Positions 1 to 5,411 of a DNA stretch of 5,411 nt are shown in pieces. This DNA is from Actinomycetota bacterium (GTDB taxonomy: Bacteria; Zhuqueibacterota; Zhuqueibacteria; Residuimicrobiales; Krinioviventaceae). A program made the position numbers and the translations under genes. Positions within the stretch are counted from its first letter, which is position 1. Every line of letters starts with the position of its first letter. The notes under the pieces were generated by a model, which worked only from the letters and a program-made list of their open reading frames with translations, ran no database searches and was not told the DNA's origin. Location: positions 1 through 5,411 of the forward strand of contig JAACEJ010000289.1 in NCBI GenBank assembly GCA_011682565.1, read 5' to 3'.

Positions 1-481
1 AAAGACAAAAAATAATTTCCTCAGGCAAAGCATTATTTTTTGCATGTTCAATGACAGCCTTTATCATTACATTTGCGCAGCGTTCAACAGGATATCCAAA
101 TATGCCAGTACTAATAGCAGGAAAAGCAATACTTTTCAAGCCGTATTTCTTAGCAAGCTGCAAAGCGGATAACGTTGCAGATTTAAGTTTATTGTCTTCA
201 TCGCCTGATCCCATAATTGGTCCTACAGCATGGATCACATATTCGGCTTTTAGCTTTCCACCTTTGGTAATTGCAGCATTGCCTGTTTTAACGATGCCTT
301 TTTCGCGAATCCAATCATTACTTTCATTTTGGATAACCGCGCCACCCTTACGCGCAATGGCGCCGGCAACGCCCCCACCATGTGCAAGATGTTCGTTTGC
401 GGCATTGACAATGGCCTCGGTTACCATTTCTGTAATGTCACCGTGTACCAGTTTAATTGTCGAATTCTTAACTTTTACCAT
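1..481 (-). CDS. Macro-domain protein (ADP-ribose-binding / O-acetyl-ADP-ribose deacetylase-like), 3' end cut by window edge
   Basis: Reading the minus strand from the ATG at 481-479 gives 160 codons open to the window edge. The product has the hallmarks of a stand-alone macro domain: HGDI (residues 13-16), IVNAAN (24-29), the glycine-rich loop HGGGVAGAI (34-42), VIHAVGP (82-88) and AFPAISTGIFGYP (119-131). Macro domains bind ADP-ribose. Small bacterial ones usually remove acetyl groups from O-acetyl-ADP-ribose or ADP-ribose from proteins in the cytoplasm. YmdB and MacroD enzymes carry a catalytic Asp in the loop (GVDGA), but here that position is Ala39, as in the Af1521-like group, so activity is less certain than binding. 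There is no signal peptide. A weak AGAAG lies about nine bases before the start. Only the last few residues of a typical 170-180-residue protein should be missing. It is divergent from the neighbouring oxidase gene, with no evident functional link. The fold is very likely; the exact reaction is inferred. Confidence 0.92.
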   Translation of the reverse strand, partial: MVKVKNSTIKLVHGDITEMVTEAIVNAANEHLAHGGGVAGAIARKGGAVIQNESNDWIREKGIVKTGNAAITKGGKLKAEYVIHAVGPIMGSGDEDNKLKSATLSALQLAKKYGLKSIAFPAISTGIFGYPVERCANVMIKAVIEHAKNNALPEEIIFCL

Positions 482-520
482 GGACTTTGCTTCTTTAGAG
501 AAAAAAGATTTTAGGTAAAA

Positions 521-549
521 AATATAACAATTTTGTATTTGGTATGCAA
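521..549 (-). promoter_or_regulatory. Candidate promoter for the macro-domain gene
   Basis: On the minus strand a TTGCAT (549-544) and a TATATT (526-521) are separated by 17 bases. This would start transcription about 30 bases before the macro-domain ATG. The -35 match is poor (3 of 6) and the -10 is good (5 of 6). A perfect minus-strand TATAAT also occurs at 577-572, without a recognisable -35, and is an alternative. Both rest on pattern matching in AT-rich sequence. Confidence 0.3.
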
Positions 550-573
550 TAAAAAAGAAACTGCCCGATTTAT

Positions 574-579
574 TATACT
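574..579 (+). promoter_or_regulatory. Possible -10 element for glcD
   Basis: TATACT on the plus strand matches the TATAAT consensus at 5 of 6 positions and lies about 90 bases before the glcD start. No good -35 precedes it at the right distance; that stretch is a run of A. It overlaps the minus-strand TATAAT at 577-572, so the two directions may share one AT-rich promoter core. The rest of the 186-base divergent gap holds no gene that I can see. Confidence 0.2.
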
Positions 580-667
580 TGCATTGAAACCACAAATGGC
601 TTAACTTTTCTTCACCAATAAATTCATTTTACACTTTCATCAGTAATCAGAGCGCGCCAGAGGAATC

Positions 668-2056
668 ATGATGAATACAAATGTTATGAACCGTTTGCAA
701 TCTATTGTTGGAAAAAATAACATCTACAGTTCCCAGGAAGACAGAATTGCCTACAGCTATGACGGTACTCCGGTACTGGAAGCATTGCCTGATGCCGCTG
801 TAAGAGCGCATTCTGTTGAGGAAATATCACAAATCCTTAAATTGGCAAACGAAACCGGATTCTCAGTCATCCCGCGCGGCTCCGGAACGGGACTAAGCGG
901 CGGCTCCATCCCAACAAAGGATTCCGTCATTTTGTTGATGAATCATTGGGATAAAATCGTTGAAATAGATCGGGAAAATCTGACGGCTCTTGTGCAACCC
1001 GGCGTTATAACCGCCGACTTGCATCATGCTGTCGAAAAAGTCGGCCTTTTTTATCCGCCTGATCCCGGAAGCATGACCATTTGCACCATTGGCGGCAACG
1101 TTGCAGAAAACGCCGGTGGGCTGCGCGGCTTGAAATATGGCGTAACAAAAAACTATGTAATGGGAATTGAGGCTGTACTGGCAAACGGAGATATTGTGAA
1201 GCTTGGCGGTAAAAATGTCAAAGACGTTTCCGGCTATAATTTAAAAGATTTTTTGGTTGGTTCCGAAGGAACGATCGCAATTTTTACACAGATACTTTTA
1301 AAACTGATTCCCAAGCCCAAAGCGCAAAAGACAATGCTGGCCTATTTTCAGAATATGACGAATGCAGCACAAACGGTTTCCGACATCATCGCAGCGCATA
1401 TTATACCGGCTACGCTCGAATTTCTCGATCAGACAACCATCCAGTGTGTTGAAGATTTTGCCGGGATCGGCCTTCCTAAAAATATCGGAGCGCTACTGCT
1501 AATCGAAGTCGACGGTCATCCGGCCCAGGTTGAAGATGAAACAAAACAGATTATTCCCATCGCCAATAAAAACGGTGCGAGCGAGGTCAAGATAGCATCT
1601 ACTGAAAAAGAAGCGGATGATTTGAAAACGGCGCGTCGCTCGGCATTTGCAGCACTTGCCAGAGCAAAGCCGACCACAATTTTGGAAGATGCCACAGTTC
1701 CGCGCAGCCAGTTGGCTCCAATGGTCGACAAGATTCAGAACATTGCAGAAAAATATCAAATCAGAATGGGCGTTTTCGGCCATGCAGGAGATGGAAACCT
1801 GCACCCTACGGCGCTTACAGATGAGCGCGATTCGGATGAAATGCATCGTGTCGAACAAGCTTTTGAAGAGATTTTCCGCGAAGCTCTTGAGCTCGGCGGA
1901 ACCCTGACGGGTGAACATGGCGTCGGCCTTGCAAAAAAGCGATACCTGGAAGAATGGAGTTCTTCCGGCCAGAAAGAATTAATGCAAAAGTTAAAAAGGG
2001 CGTTGGATCCGAACAATGTCCTTAATCCGGGAAAGATTTTTGATGTGCAATTCTGA
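668..2056 (+). CDS. glcD: FAD-linked oxidase, GlcD family (glycolate / D-lactate dehydrogenase flavin subunit)
   Basis: This 462-residue protein is full length for the GlcD family. An N-terminal FAD-binding domain (about 40-215) carries the pyrophosphate loop PRGSGTGLSGG (69-79), DPGS (132-135), TIGGNVAENAGG (140-151) and DVSGYNLKDFLVGSEGT (186-202). The C-terminal FAD-oxidase domain (about 220-458) carries EDATVPRS (340-347), the metal-site motif GHAGDGNLHP (371-380), GEHGVG (415-420) and the closing LDPNNVLNPGKIF (446-458). The family oxidises 2-hydroxyacids such as glycolate or D-lactate to 2-oxoacids. Electrons pass from FAD to an iron-sulfur partner, and the next gene encodes such a partner. 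No GlcE is present, so glycolate is not assured as substrate; D-lactate or another D-2-hydroxyacid is equally possible. There is no signal peptide, so it is a cytoplasmic subunit likely held at the inner membrane face. AGAGGA at 659-664 precedes two tandem ATGs; it is very close to 668 and better spaced for 671, so the true start may be one codon later. Confidence 0.95.
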   Translation: MMNTNVMNRLQSIVGKNNIYSSQEDRIAYSYDGTPVLEALPDAAVRAHSVEEISQILKLANETGFSVIPRGSGTGLSGGSIPTKDSVILLMNHWDKIVEIDRENLTALVQPGVITADLHHAVEKVGLFYPPDPGSMTICTIGGNVAENAGGLRGLKYGVTKNYVMGIEAVLANGDIVKLGGKNVKDVSGYNLKDFLVGSEGTIAIFTQILLKLIPKPKAQKTMLAYFQNMTNAAQTVSDIIAAHIIPATLEFLDQTTIQCVEDFAGIGLPKNIGALLLIEVDGHPAQVEDETKQIIPIANKNGASEVKIASTEKEADDLKTARRSAFAALARAKPTTILEDATVPRSQLAPMVDKIQNIAEKYQIRMGVFGHAGDGNLHPTALTDERDSDEMHRVEQAFEEIFREALELGGTLTGEHGVGLAKKRYLEEWSSSGQKELMQKLKRALDPNNVLNPGKIFDVQF

Positions 2057-2062
2057 TATAAT
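2054..2062 (+). promoter_or_regulatory. Candidate extended -10 promoter overlapping the glcD stop
   Basis: TGATATAAT matches the extended -10 consensus (TG, one base, TATAAT) perfectly, and its TGA is the glcD stop codon. No -35 element is clear upstream, but extended -10 promoters can work without one. It would start a transcript near 2069 and give the iron-sulfur gene a leader of about 178 bases. A chance match is possible. Confidence 0.35.
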
Positions 2063-2105
2063 TTCCTAGCCTGGCCAAGTCGGAAAAGAAATAGAAGAGA
2101 ATTTA

Positions 2106-2132
2106 ACGCTGAGGACGCCAGGATCGCATAGA
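2106..2132 (+). repeat. Degenerate 9-base tandem repeat (three units)
   Basis: Three adjacent 9-base units, acgctgagg, acgccagga and tcgcataga, share a core CGC followed by a purine-rich tail. They lie in the glcD-glcF gap after a purine-rich stretch (about 2080-2100). The pattern resembles the short CGCAGAG-type purine-rich arrays I recall from intergenic regions of many environmental genomes; that link is from memory and inference. It is too short and too degenerate for a CRISPR array. Confidence 0.4.
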
Positions 2133-2146
2133 AAAATTGAATTTTT
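2132..2146. repeat. AT-rich palindrome in the glcD-glcF gap
   Basis: AAAAATT and AATTTTT form perfect 7-base arms around a single central G, directly after the 9-base repeat. As RNA it would be only a weak A-U stem, so it is not a convincing terminator. As DNA it could be a protein-binding or bent site. AT-rich palindromes arise easily by chance. Confidence 0.3.
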
Positions 2147-2151
2147 AATAA

Positions 2152-2182
2152 TAGACAATTAATTATCAGGTCTGATTAAAAT
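2152..2182 (+). promoter_or_regulatory. Second candidate promoter for the iron-sulfur gene, with an overlapping imperfect palindrome
   Basis: TAGACA (2152-2157, 5 of 6 to TTGACA) and TAAAAT (2177-2182, 5 of 6 to TATAAT) are 19 bases apart, slightly longer than ideal. The 14-base imperfect palindrome GACAATTAATTATC (2154-2167, one mismatched pair) overlaps the -35 and would be a sensible operator position. Transcription would start near 2189, giving a leader of about 60 bases. Support is pattern matching only. Confidence 0.3.
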
Positions 2183-2246
2183 ACCGTAGCTGCCATTCCA
2201 TGGACACAATCACACTCGCAAGAAATTAAAATGGAAAATAATAGAT

Positions 2247-3614
2247 ATGGGACTGTTATCTAATAAAAACACCGGATCAGAAACAAATCCGATAAATTAC
2301 CAAAAAGCCGCTTTGGTAAATTTTCCAGGCAGCATCGAAATACCAAACGAAGAAACAATCATTAATTGTATTCATTGTGGAATGTGTCTTTCCGTCTGTC
2401 CGACCTACCAGCTTACCGGAATGGAAAAATCTTCTCCACGCGGCCGCATCAGGCTTATAAAAATTGTTGCCGAAGGAAATCTGGATTTAACGCCGAACTT
2501 TATTGACGAAATGGATTTCTGCCTCGACTGCCAGGCTTGCCAAACCGTTTGCCCCGCCGGAGTAAAGTTTGGTCAGCTTGTTGAGGCATCGCGTGACCAG
2601 ATTGCTAACGTTGGAAAAGACCCGCAGCACTTTCGTAAACGTTTCTTTTTTCGATTTATATTTCCTTCCCATGCGCGCCTTAAAATTATTGCGGCTATGC
2701 TTCGTCTCTATCAAAAATTCCTGCAAAAGATTTTGCGTAAAATCGGTTTCTTCCATCTTTTGCCGAAAAAGCTGGGCAGAATGGACCAGCTTGCTCCAAA
2801 AATTTCGGATAAATTTTCAGATAAAATATTAAAAGAAGATATGAGGCCAAAGGGGGAAATTAAATATCGCGTTGGATTTTTAAAAGGCTGCCTGATGAAT
2901 GTCATGTTTGCCGACATTAACAAAGATACGGTAGACGTGCTTCTGGAAAACGACTGCGAGGTCATTATGCCGAAAAATCAGGTTTGCTGCGGTTCACTGG
3001 CGGCACACAACGGCGACTTTAAAAGCGCCAAAAGTCTGGCCAAAAAGAATATCATTGCATTTCTGGCGCACGATCTCGATGCCATCGTCATCAATTCCGC
3101 CGGCTGCAGCGCATTTATGAAGGAATATGGAGAATTGTTGCAGGATGATCCCGAATATTCTGACAAGGCAAAAGAATTGAGCGCAAAAGTCAAAGATGTG
3201 CACGAATTTCTGGTAGAGATCGACTTTAAACAACCGAAATTTCCGGTTCAGAAAAAAATCACCTATCACGACGCCTGTCACCTGGCGCACAGTCAGCAAA
3301 TTACGGACGAACCGCGCCGCATTCTTCAGGCTATTCCCGGCCTTGAAATTGTAGAACTGAATGAATCAACCATGTGCTGCGGCAGCGCCGGCATTTACAA
3401 TATGGTTCGCTATGACGATTCGATGAAACTGTTAAAAAGAAAAGTGGATAACATCGTTGATACGCAGGCAGAAGTCGTGATTGCTGCGAATCCTGGGTGT
3501 GCCGGCCAAATTGAATACGGTTTGCGAAACCGGGAGATCGATATTAAAGTTATGAACCCGATGACGCTGCTTAAAATGAGTTACGGGTTGCCTCCCGCAG
3601 GGGAAACGGAATAG
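2247..3614 (+). CDS. glcF: Iron-sulfur subunit, GlcF family (partner of the GlcD-type oxidase)
   Basis: The 455-residue product has the full GlcF layout. Two ferredoxin-type [4Fe-4S] motifs come first: C41-C44-C47-C51-P and C92-C95-C98-C102-P. A basic, aromatic-rich helical stretch (about 125-210) follows, typical of the family and a likely membrane or partner contact. Then come two cysteine-rich CCG domains, with C215, CCG at 247-249 and C287 in the first, and C344, CCG at 377-379 and C418 in the second. It would accept electrons from the flavin subunit and pass them to quinone or another acceptor; CCG domains are also seen in heterodisulfide reductase and lactate-utilisation proteins. All expected cysteines are present, so it looks functional. 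There are no predicted transmembrane segments. The ATG at 2247 has only a weak GGA eleven bases upstream. The gene follows glcD on the same strand after an unusually long 190-base gap, so it may have its own promoter. The family is clear; the substrate of the complex is not. Confidence 0.95.
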   Translation: MGLLSNKNTGSETNPINYQKAALVNFPGSIEIPNEETIINCIHCGMCLSVCPTYQLTGMEKSSPRGRIRLIKIVAEGNLDLTPNFIDEMDFCLDCQACQTVCPAGVKFGQLVEASRDQIANVGKDPQHFRKRFFFRFIFPSHARLKIIAAMLRLYQKFLQKILRKIGFFHLLPKKLGRMDQLAPKISDKFSDKILKEDMRPKGEIKYRVGFLKGCLMNVMFADINKDTVDVLLENDCEVIMPKNQVCCGSLAAHNGDFKSAKSLAKKNIIAFLAHDLDAIVINSAGCSAFMKEYGELLQDDPEYSDKAKELSAKVKDVHEFLVEIDFKQPKFPVQKKITYHDACHLAHSQQITDEPRRILQAIPGLEIVELNESTMCCGSAGIYNMVRYDDSMKLLKRKVDNIVDTQAEVVIAANPGCAGQIEYGLRNREIDIKVMNPMTLLKMSYGLPPAGETE

Positions 3615-3664
3615 GCTGTTAAATTGTGCGATCATTTTTTTCTTTAAGCATCTGCTCACGCAGA
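3615..3664. other. Convergent gap with T-run and small hairpin; no clear terminator
   Basis: Two convergent genes meet here with 41 bases between stop codons. A run of seven T (3635-3641) would suit a plus-strand terminator, but I find no GC-rich stem just before it. A perfect 5-base stem TCTGC/GCAGA (3651-3655 with 3660-3664, loop of four) encloses the minus-strand stop codon of the glycosidase and is not followed by a U-run on that strand. Termination in both directions is therefore unexplained by a classical intrinsic terminator. Confidence 0.35.
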
Positions 3665-4999
3665 AAATATTCTTCTTCCCAACAAAACCGCCGACGCTGA
3701 AGACCAACCATGCAGTGGAACAGGGTCGTAGCGTTCTCTTGGCAAACTTGTGTTACCGTCGACAACATTGTATTTTTCCCACAAGTTTCCGGTTTCGTTG
3801 TATGCACGAATTTGTAGTTGCAAAAATGCGTTCGCTATCCTGTTCGCTTCCTGATAATATCCATAAGCTGCAAGAGAATCGGCGACCATGATTTGCATGG
3901 GCGGCCAGCCACTGGGGTAATCCCACTGCAGCGCCGCAAATTCTTTATGCGGGCTATTATAGACTTTTGCTGTTTGCGTCAAGCCGAAAGGATATTCAAA
4001 GCGGTGGAGATTTTCTACTAATCCGGCTGCCTGTTCTTCGGAGGCCACGCCGGCCCACATTGTCCAATATGCGGCCAATGACCAATATGGCAGTTTTTCC
4101 TGTTTTTCGAATTGGTATTCAAAAAAGAAACCTTCCTCTTCACTCCAGCAAAGCTCACGTATTTTATTTGCCCGACGTTCGGCTTCATTCTGCCACTGGC
4201 CTGCTTCATCTTCCCAACCGATTTCCGCAGCCATCCATGCGAGAATTTTCGCATAACGGACGAGGGCGCAATTCGTTTGCAAAGGTACACATTTTCGTAC
4301 ATCGCCTGCAAAGATGGATGTAAAGTCGAGGACCTCGGCTTCTGCTGCCAATTCCGGGCGCAGCCGACCGGCGACATGAGCATCCGGCACTGTGGTTTTC
4401 AGCCCGGCAATATCCCTATTTGTGGCAAGTCCGGTGGGAGTCTGATGATGATCTGCCTGCCAATATTCGTTGTACTCTTTTTTAAGCAGAGGATAAGCTC
4501 TTGCCAGTAAATCGCGATCCCGGTGATGTTTAAAATAGAGTTCAATACTGGCTGGATGAAGCGGTGTTTGTGAACGCGTCAGATAATAGGTTCTGTTGCC
4601 GTTAAGAACCATACCAAAACGTTCAATAGAAAATAACTGGTTTAAAATGTGATTTTTGATTAAATCAAATCGTCCGTGTGCTGCCAGAGCGAGGTTAATA
4701 AAATAAATATCCCAACAATACATTTCCGGAAAAGCACTTTCACTGCCTCCACCGGATAAATATGGAAATGGCAGAAAAAGCAACGTTTTTGCATTTTGCT
4801 CACCCTCCTGCTCCTCCACACGTCGATGCTCCTCGTCGGCATACCAGATTTTATTTAAATTCGGATCGCATACTTGTTCTTCCCCGGCTTTTCGGATATC
4901 ATCATCCCACCAACTTCGAATCTGAGCATCCAGTTTTTGCCATTGTTTTTGAAAATCTTTAGAGTTATTAGTGTATTTAGCCATGGATGAATGTTCCAT
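3656..4999 (-). CDS. Trehalase-family glycoside hydrolase (GH37-like), divergent
   Basis: The product (447 residues from the ATG at 4999) matches trehalases along most of its length: EMYCWDIYFI (92-101, second half of trehalase signature 1), NGNRTYYLTRSQTPL (133-147), LDFTS (224-228) with Asp225 as candidate acid, QWDYPSGWPP (358-367, signature 2), WEKYN (407-411), and ERYDPVPLHGW (422-432) with Glu422 as candidate base. GH37 enzymes are inverting (alpha/alpha)6-barrel hydrolases that split trehalose into two glucoses. No signal peptide is seen, so it is probably cytoplasmic. Oddities: it is shorter than the usual 500-560 residues, the PGGRF part of signature 1 is replaced (GSESAF), and the RPESY segment is not recognisable. 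Two substrate-contacting arginines may thus be missing, and a different alpha-glucoside is possible. Start choices are TTG 5005 (GGGAG seven bases upstream), ATG 4999 and ATG 4984; a start at 5119 would run into the preceding gene. It follows the aldehyde dehydrogenase by about 53 bases, so they are probably co-transcribed. Confidence 0.85.
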   Translation of the reverse strand: MEHSSMAKYTNNSKDFQKQWQKLDAQIRSWWDDDIRKAGEEQVCDPNLNKIWYADEEHRRVEEQEGEQNAKTLLFLPFPYLSGGGSESAFPEMYCWDIYFINLALAAHGRFDLIKNHILNQLFSIERFGMVLNGNRTYYLTRSQTPLHPASIELYFKHHRDRDLLARAYPLLKKEYNEYWQADHHQTPTGLATNRDIAGLKTTVPDAHVAGRLRPELAAEAEVLDFTSIFAGDVRKCVPLQTNCALVRYAKILAWMAAEIGWEDEAGQWQNEAERRANKIRELCWSEEEGFFFEYQFEKQEKLPYWSLAAYWTMWAGVASEEQAAGLVENLHRFEYPFGLTQTAKVYNSPHKEFAALQWDYPSGWPPMQIMVADSLAAYGYYQEANRIANAFLQLQIRAYNETGNLWEKYNVVDGNTSLPRERYDPVPLHGWSSASAVLLGRRIFSA

Positions 5000-5012
5000 T
5001 TTCAAATGGATG

Positions 5013-5017
5013 CTCCC
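5013..5017 (-). promoter_or_regulatory. Ribosome binding site bearing on the glycosidase start
   Basis: GGGAG on the minus strand is the only strong Shine-Dalgarno-like string before the glycosidase. It lies 7 bases before a TTG (5005-5003), 13 before the ATG at 4999 and 28 before the ATG at 4984. The spacing favours the in-frame TTG, adding Met-Lys ahead of the annotated start; the ATG at 4999 is retained as the conservative choice. Confidence 0.45.
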
Positions 5018-5050
5018 GAAAAAGTCGGTTCTCTGATCAAGCACCGGAAT

Positions 5051-5069
5051 CGCTAAACAATCTTTAGCG
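5051..5069 (-). repeat. Inverted repeat (hairpin) spanning the aldehyde dehydrogenase stop codon
   Basis: CGCTAAA (5051-5057) and TTTAGCG (5063-5069) are perfect 7-base inverted arms with a 5-base loop. The TAG stop (5055-5053) lies inside one arm. The minus-strand RNA would fold here, but no U-run follows, so it is not a classical terminator. It could moderate read-through or mRNA stability between the aldehyde dehydrogenase and the glycosidase. Since it includes coding sequence, chance is a real alternative. Confidence 0.45.
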
Positions 5070-5411
5070 CCCCATAAACAGCCAGCCGGCGCACCCGGGC
5101 AAAATCTTTGGGCGTGCACACGCCCTCCCCTGTCGGGCTGGCCAGGGTATGGGAAAAATAGGCTTCTCCGGCTTTTGGCCCAAGTCCGGACAAACTTGTG
5201 CCGTTGACAACGACAATGTCCACATCCAGTTTCTGCGTGAATTGAGTAATGGTATCCAAATGGTTGGAATGGATAATGGCTGTGTGACCGTACTGATGCT
5301 CCGCTTCATAACATTTATCGATGCCTTCTTGTGCATCCTTCACGCGTACTATAGGCAAAAACGGCATCATTTGTTCGGTGTGGACAAAAGGATGGTTGAA
5401 ATCGGTTTCCC
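5053..5411 (-). CDS. CoA-acylating aldehyde dehydrogenase, EutE/PduP type, C-terminal part only
   Basis: The minus strand is open from the right edge to the TAG at 5055-5053, giving the last 118 residues of a protein that should total roughly 450-500. Recognisable parts are HPFVHTEQMMPFLPIVRV (ExxxPxxPIV, near the NAD site), EHQYGHTAIIHS, NGTSLSGLG, a glycine-rich GEAYFSHTLASPTGEG and the terminal DFARVRRL. The PTGEG and FxRxRRL ending is typical of EutE, PduP and related acylating acetaldehyde or propionaldehyde dehydrogenases, which convert an aldehyde, CoA and NAD+ to acyl-CoA. The catalytic cysteine and the N-terminus lie outside the window. The protein ends soon after the core, with no C-terminal extension that could serve as an encapsulation peptide. 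Members often sit in bacterial microcompartment operons (ethanolamine, propanediol, fucose/rhamnose), but free-standing ones exist and no shell gene is visible here. The glycosidase lies just downstream on the same strand. The acylating subfamily is likely; its substrate is unknown. Confidence 0.88.
   Translation of the reverse strand, partial: ETDFNHPFVHTEQMMPFLPIVRVKDAQEGIDKCYEAEHQYGHTAIIHSNHLDTITQFTQKLDVDIVVVNGTSLSGLGPKAGEAYFSHTLASPTGEGVCTPKDFARVRRLAVYGALKIV

Noticed and set aside
51..518. A 155-codon plus-strand open frame opposite the macro-domain gene
   Set aside because: The minus strand here encodes a clear macro domain with all family motifs. The plus-strand product has no recognisable domain and is an antisense shadow.
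1499..2016. Minus-strand open frames inside glcD (139, 71 and 86 codons)
   Set aside because: They overlap the strongly conserved C-terminal FAD-oxidase domain, have no recognisable motifs and no separate promoter or ribosome binding site that I can see.
2106..2146. CRISPR-like array in the glcD-glcF gap
   Set aside because: Units are only nine bases, degenerate and without spacers; no cas gene is in the window.
3615..3655. Bidirectional intrinsic terminator between the convergent genes
   Set aside because: There is a T-run at 3635-3641, but no GC-rich stem directly precedes it, and the only clear hairpin (3651-3664) is placed on the wrong side of it and overlaps a stop codon.
4018..4510. 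Open frames of 118-132 codons within the glycosidase on either strand
   Set aside because: They lie entirely within conserved trehalase-like coding sequence in other frames and show no domain of their own.
3656..4999. Assignment to GH63 (mannosylglycerate or glucosylglycerate hydrolase)
   Set aside because: The NGNR..YYL.RSQ and QWDYPxGW motifs are trehalase (GH37) hallmarks, so GH37 is preferred. A GH63-like substrate remains possible because the arginine motifs are altered.
5000..5119. Upstream extension of the glycosidase to an ATG at 5119
   Set aside because: It would overlap the aldehyde dehydrogenase by 67 bases, and the extra 40 residues match nothing in trehalases. A ribosome binding site lies much nearer the later starts.

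Overview
The window holds five protein genes in two opposed groups, with moderate base composition and no RNA gene, CRISPR array or insertion sequence that I can see. From left to right: the start of a macro-domain gene on the minus strand, cut by the left edge (1-481); a divergent intergenic region (482-667); a GlcD-type FAD-linked oxidase on the plus strand (668-2056); an unusually long 190-base gap with promoter-like signals and a short degenerate repeat (2057-2246); a GlcF-type iron-sulfur protein on the plus strand (2247-3614); a 41-base convergent gap; a divergent trehalase-family (GH37-like) glycosidase on the minus strand (3656-4999); and the last 118 codons of a CoA-acylating aldehyde dehydrogenase of the EutE/PduP type on the minus strand (5053-5411), cut by the right edge.

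The two plus-strand genes together make a likely membrane-associated 2-hydroxyacid dehydrogenase. The flavin subunit would oxidise glycolate, D-lactate or a similar acid, and the iron-sulfur subunit would carry the electrons towards quinone. No GlcE subunit lies between or beside them, so this is a two-subunit arrangement whose substrate cannot be fixed from sequence. On the other strand the aldehyde dehydrogenase and the glycosidase are probably co-transcribed (stop to start about 50 bases). The aldehyde dehydrogenase turns an aldehyde into an acyl-CoA. Its family is often, though not always, found in bacterial microcompartment loci, so the sequence to the right of this window is the most promising place to look for something larger.

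The organism is a bacterium, probably Gram-negative. The genes are ordinary bacterial metabolic genes with weak to moderate Shine-Dalgarno signals. Gene content and style would fit a Bacteroidota, Calditrichota or KSB1-like lineage, but this is an impression and not a demonstrated assignment. Nothing in the window by itself proves a novel system. The best leads are the aldehyde dehydrogenase at the edge, the altered active-site motifs of the trehalase-like enzyme, and the structured glcD-glcF gap.
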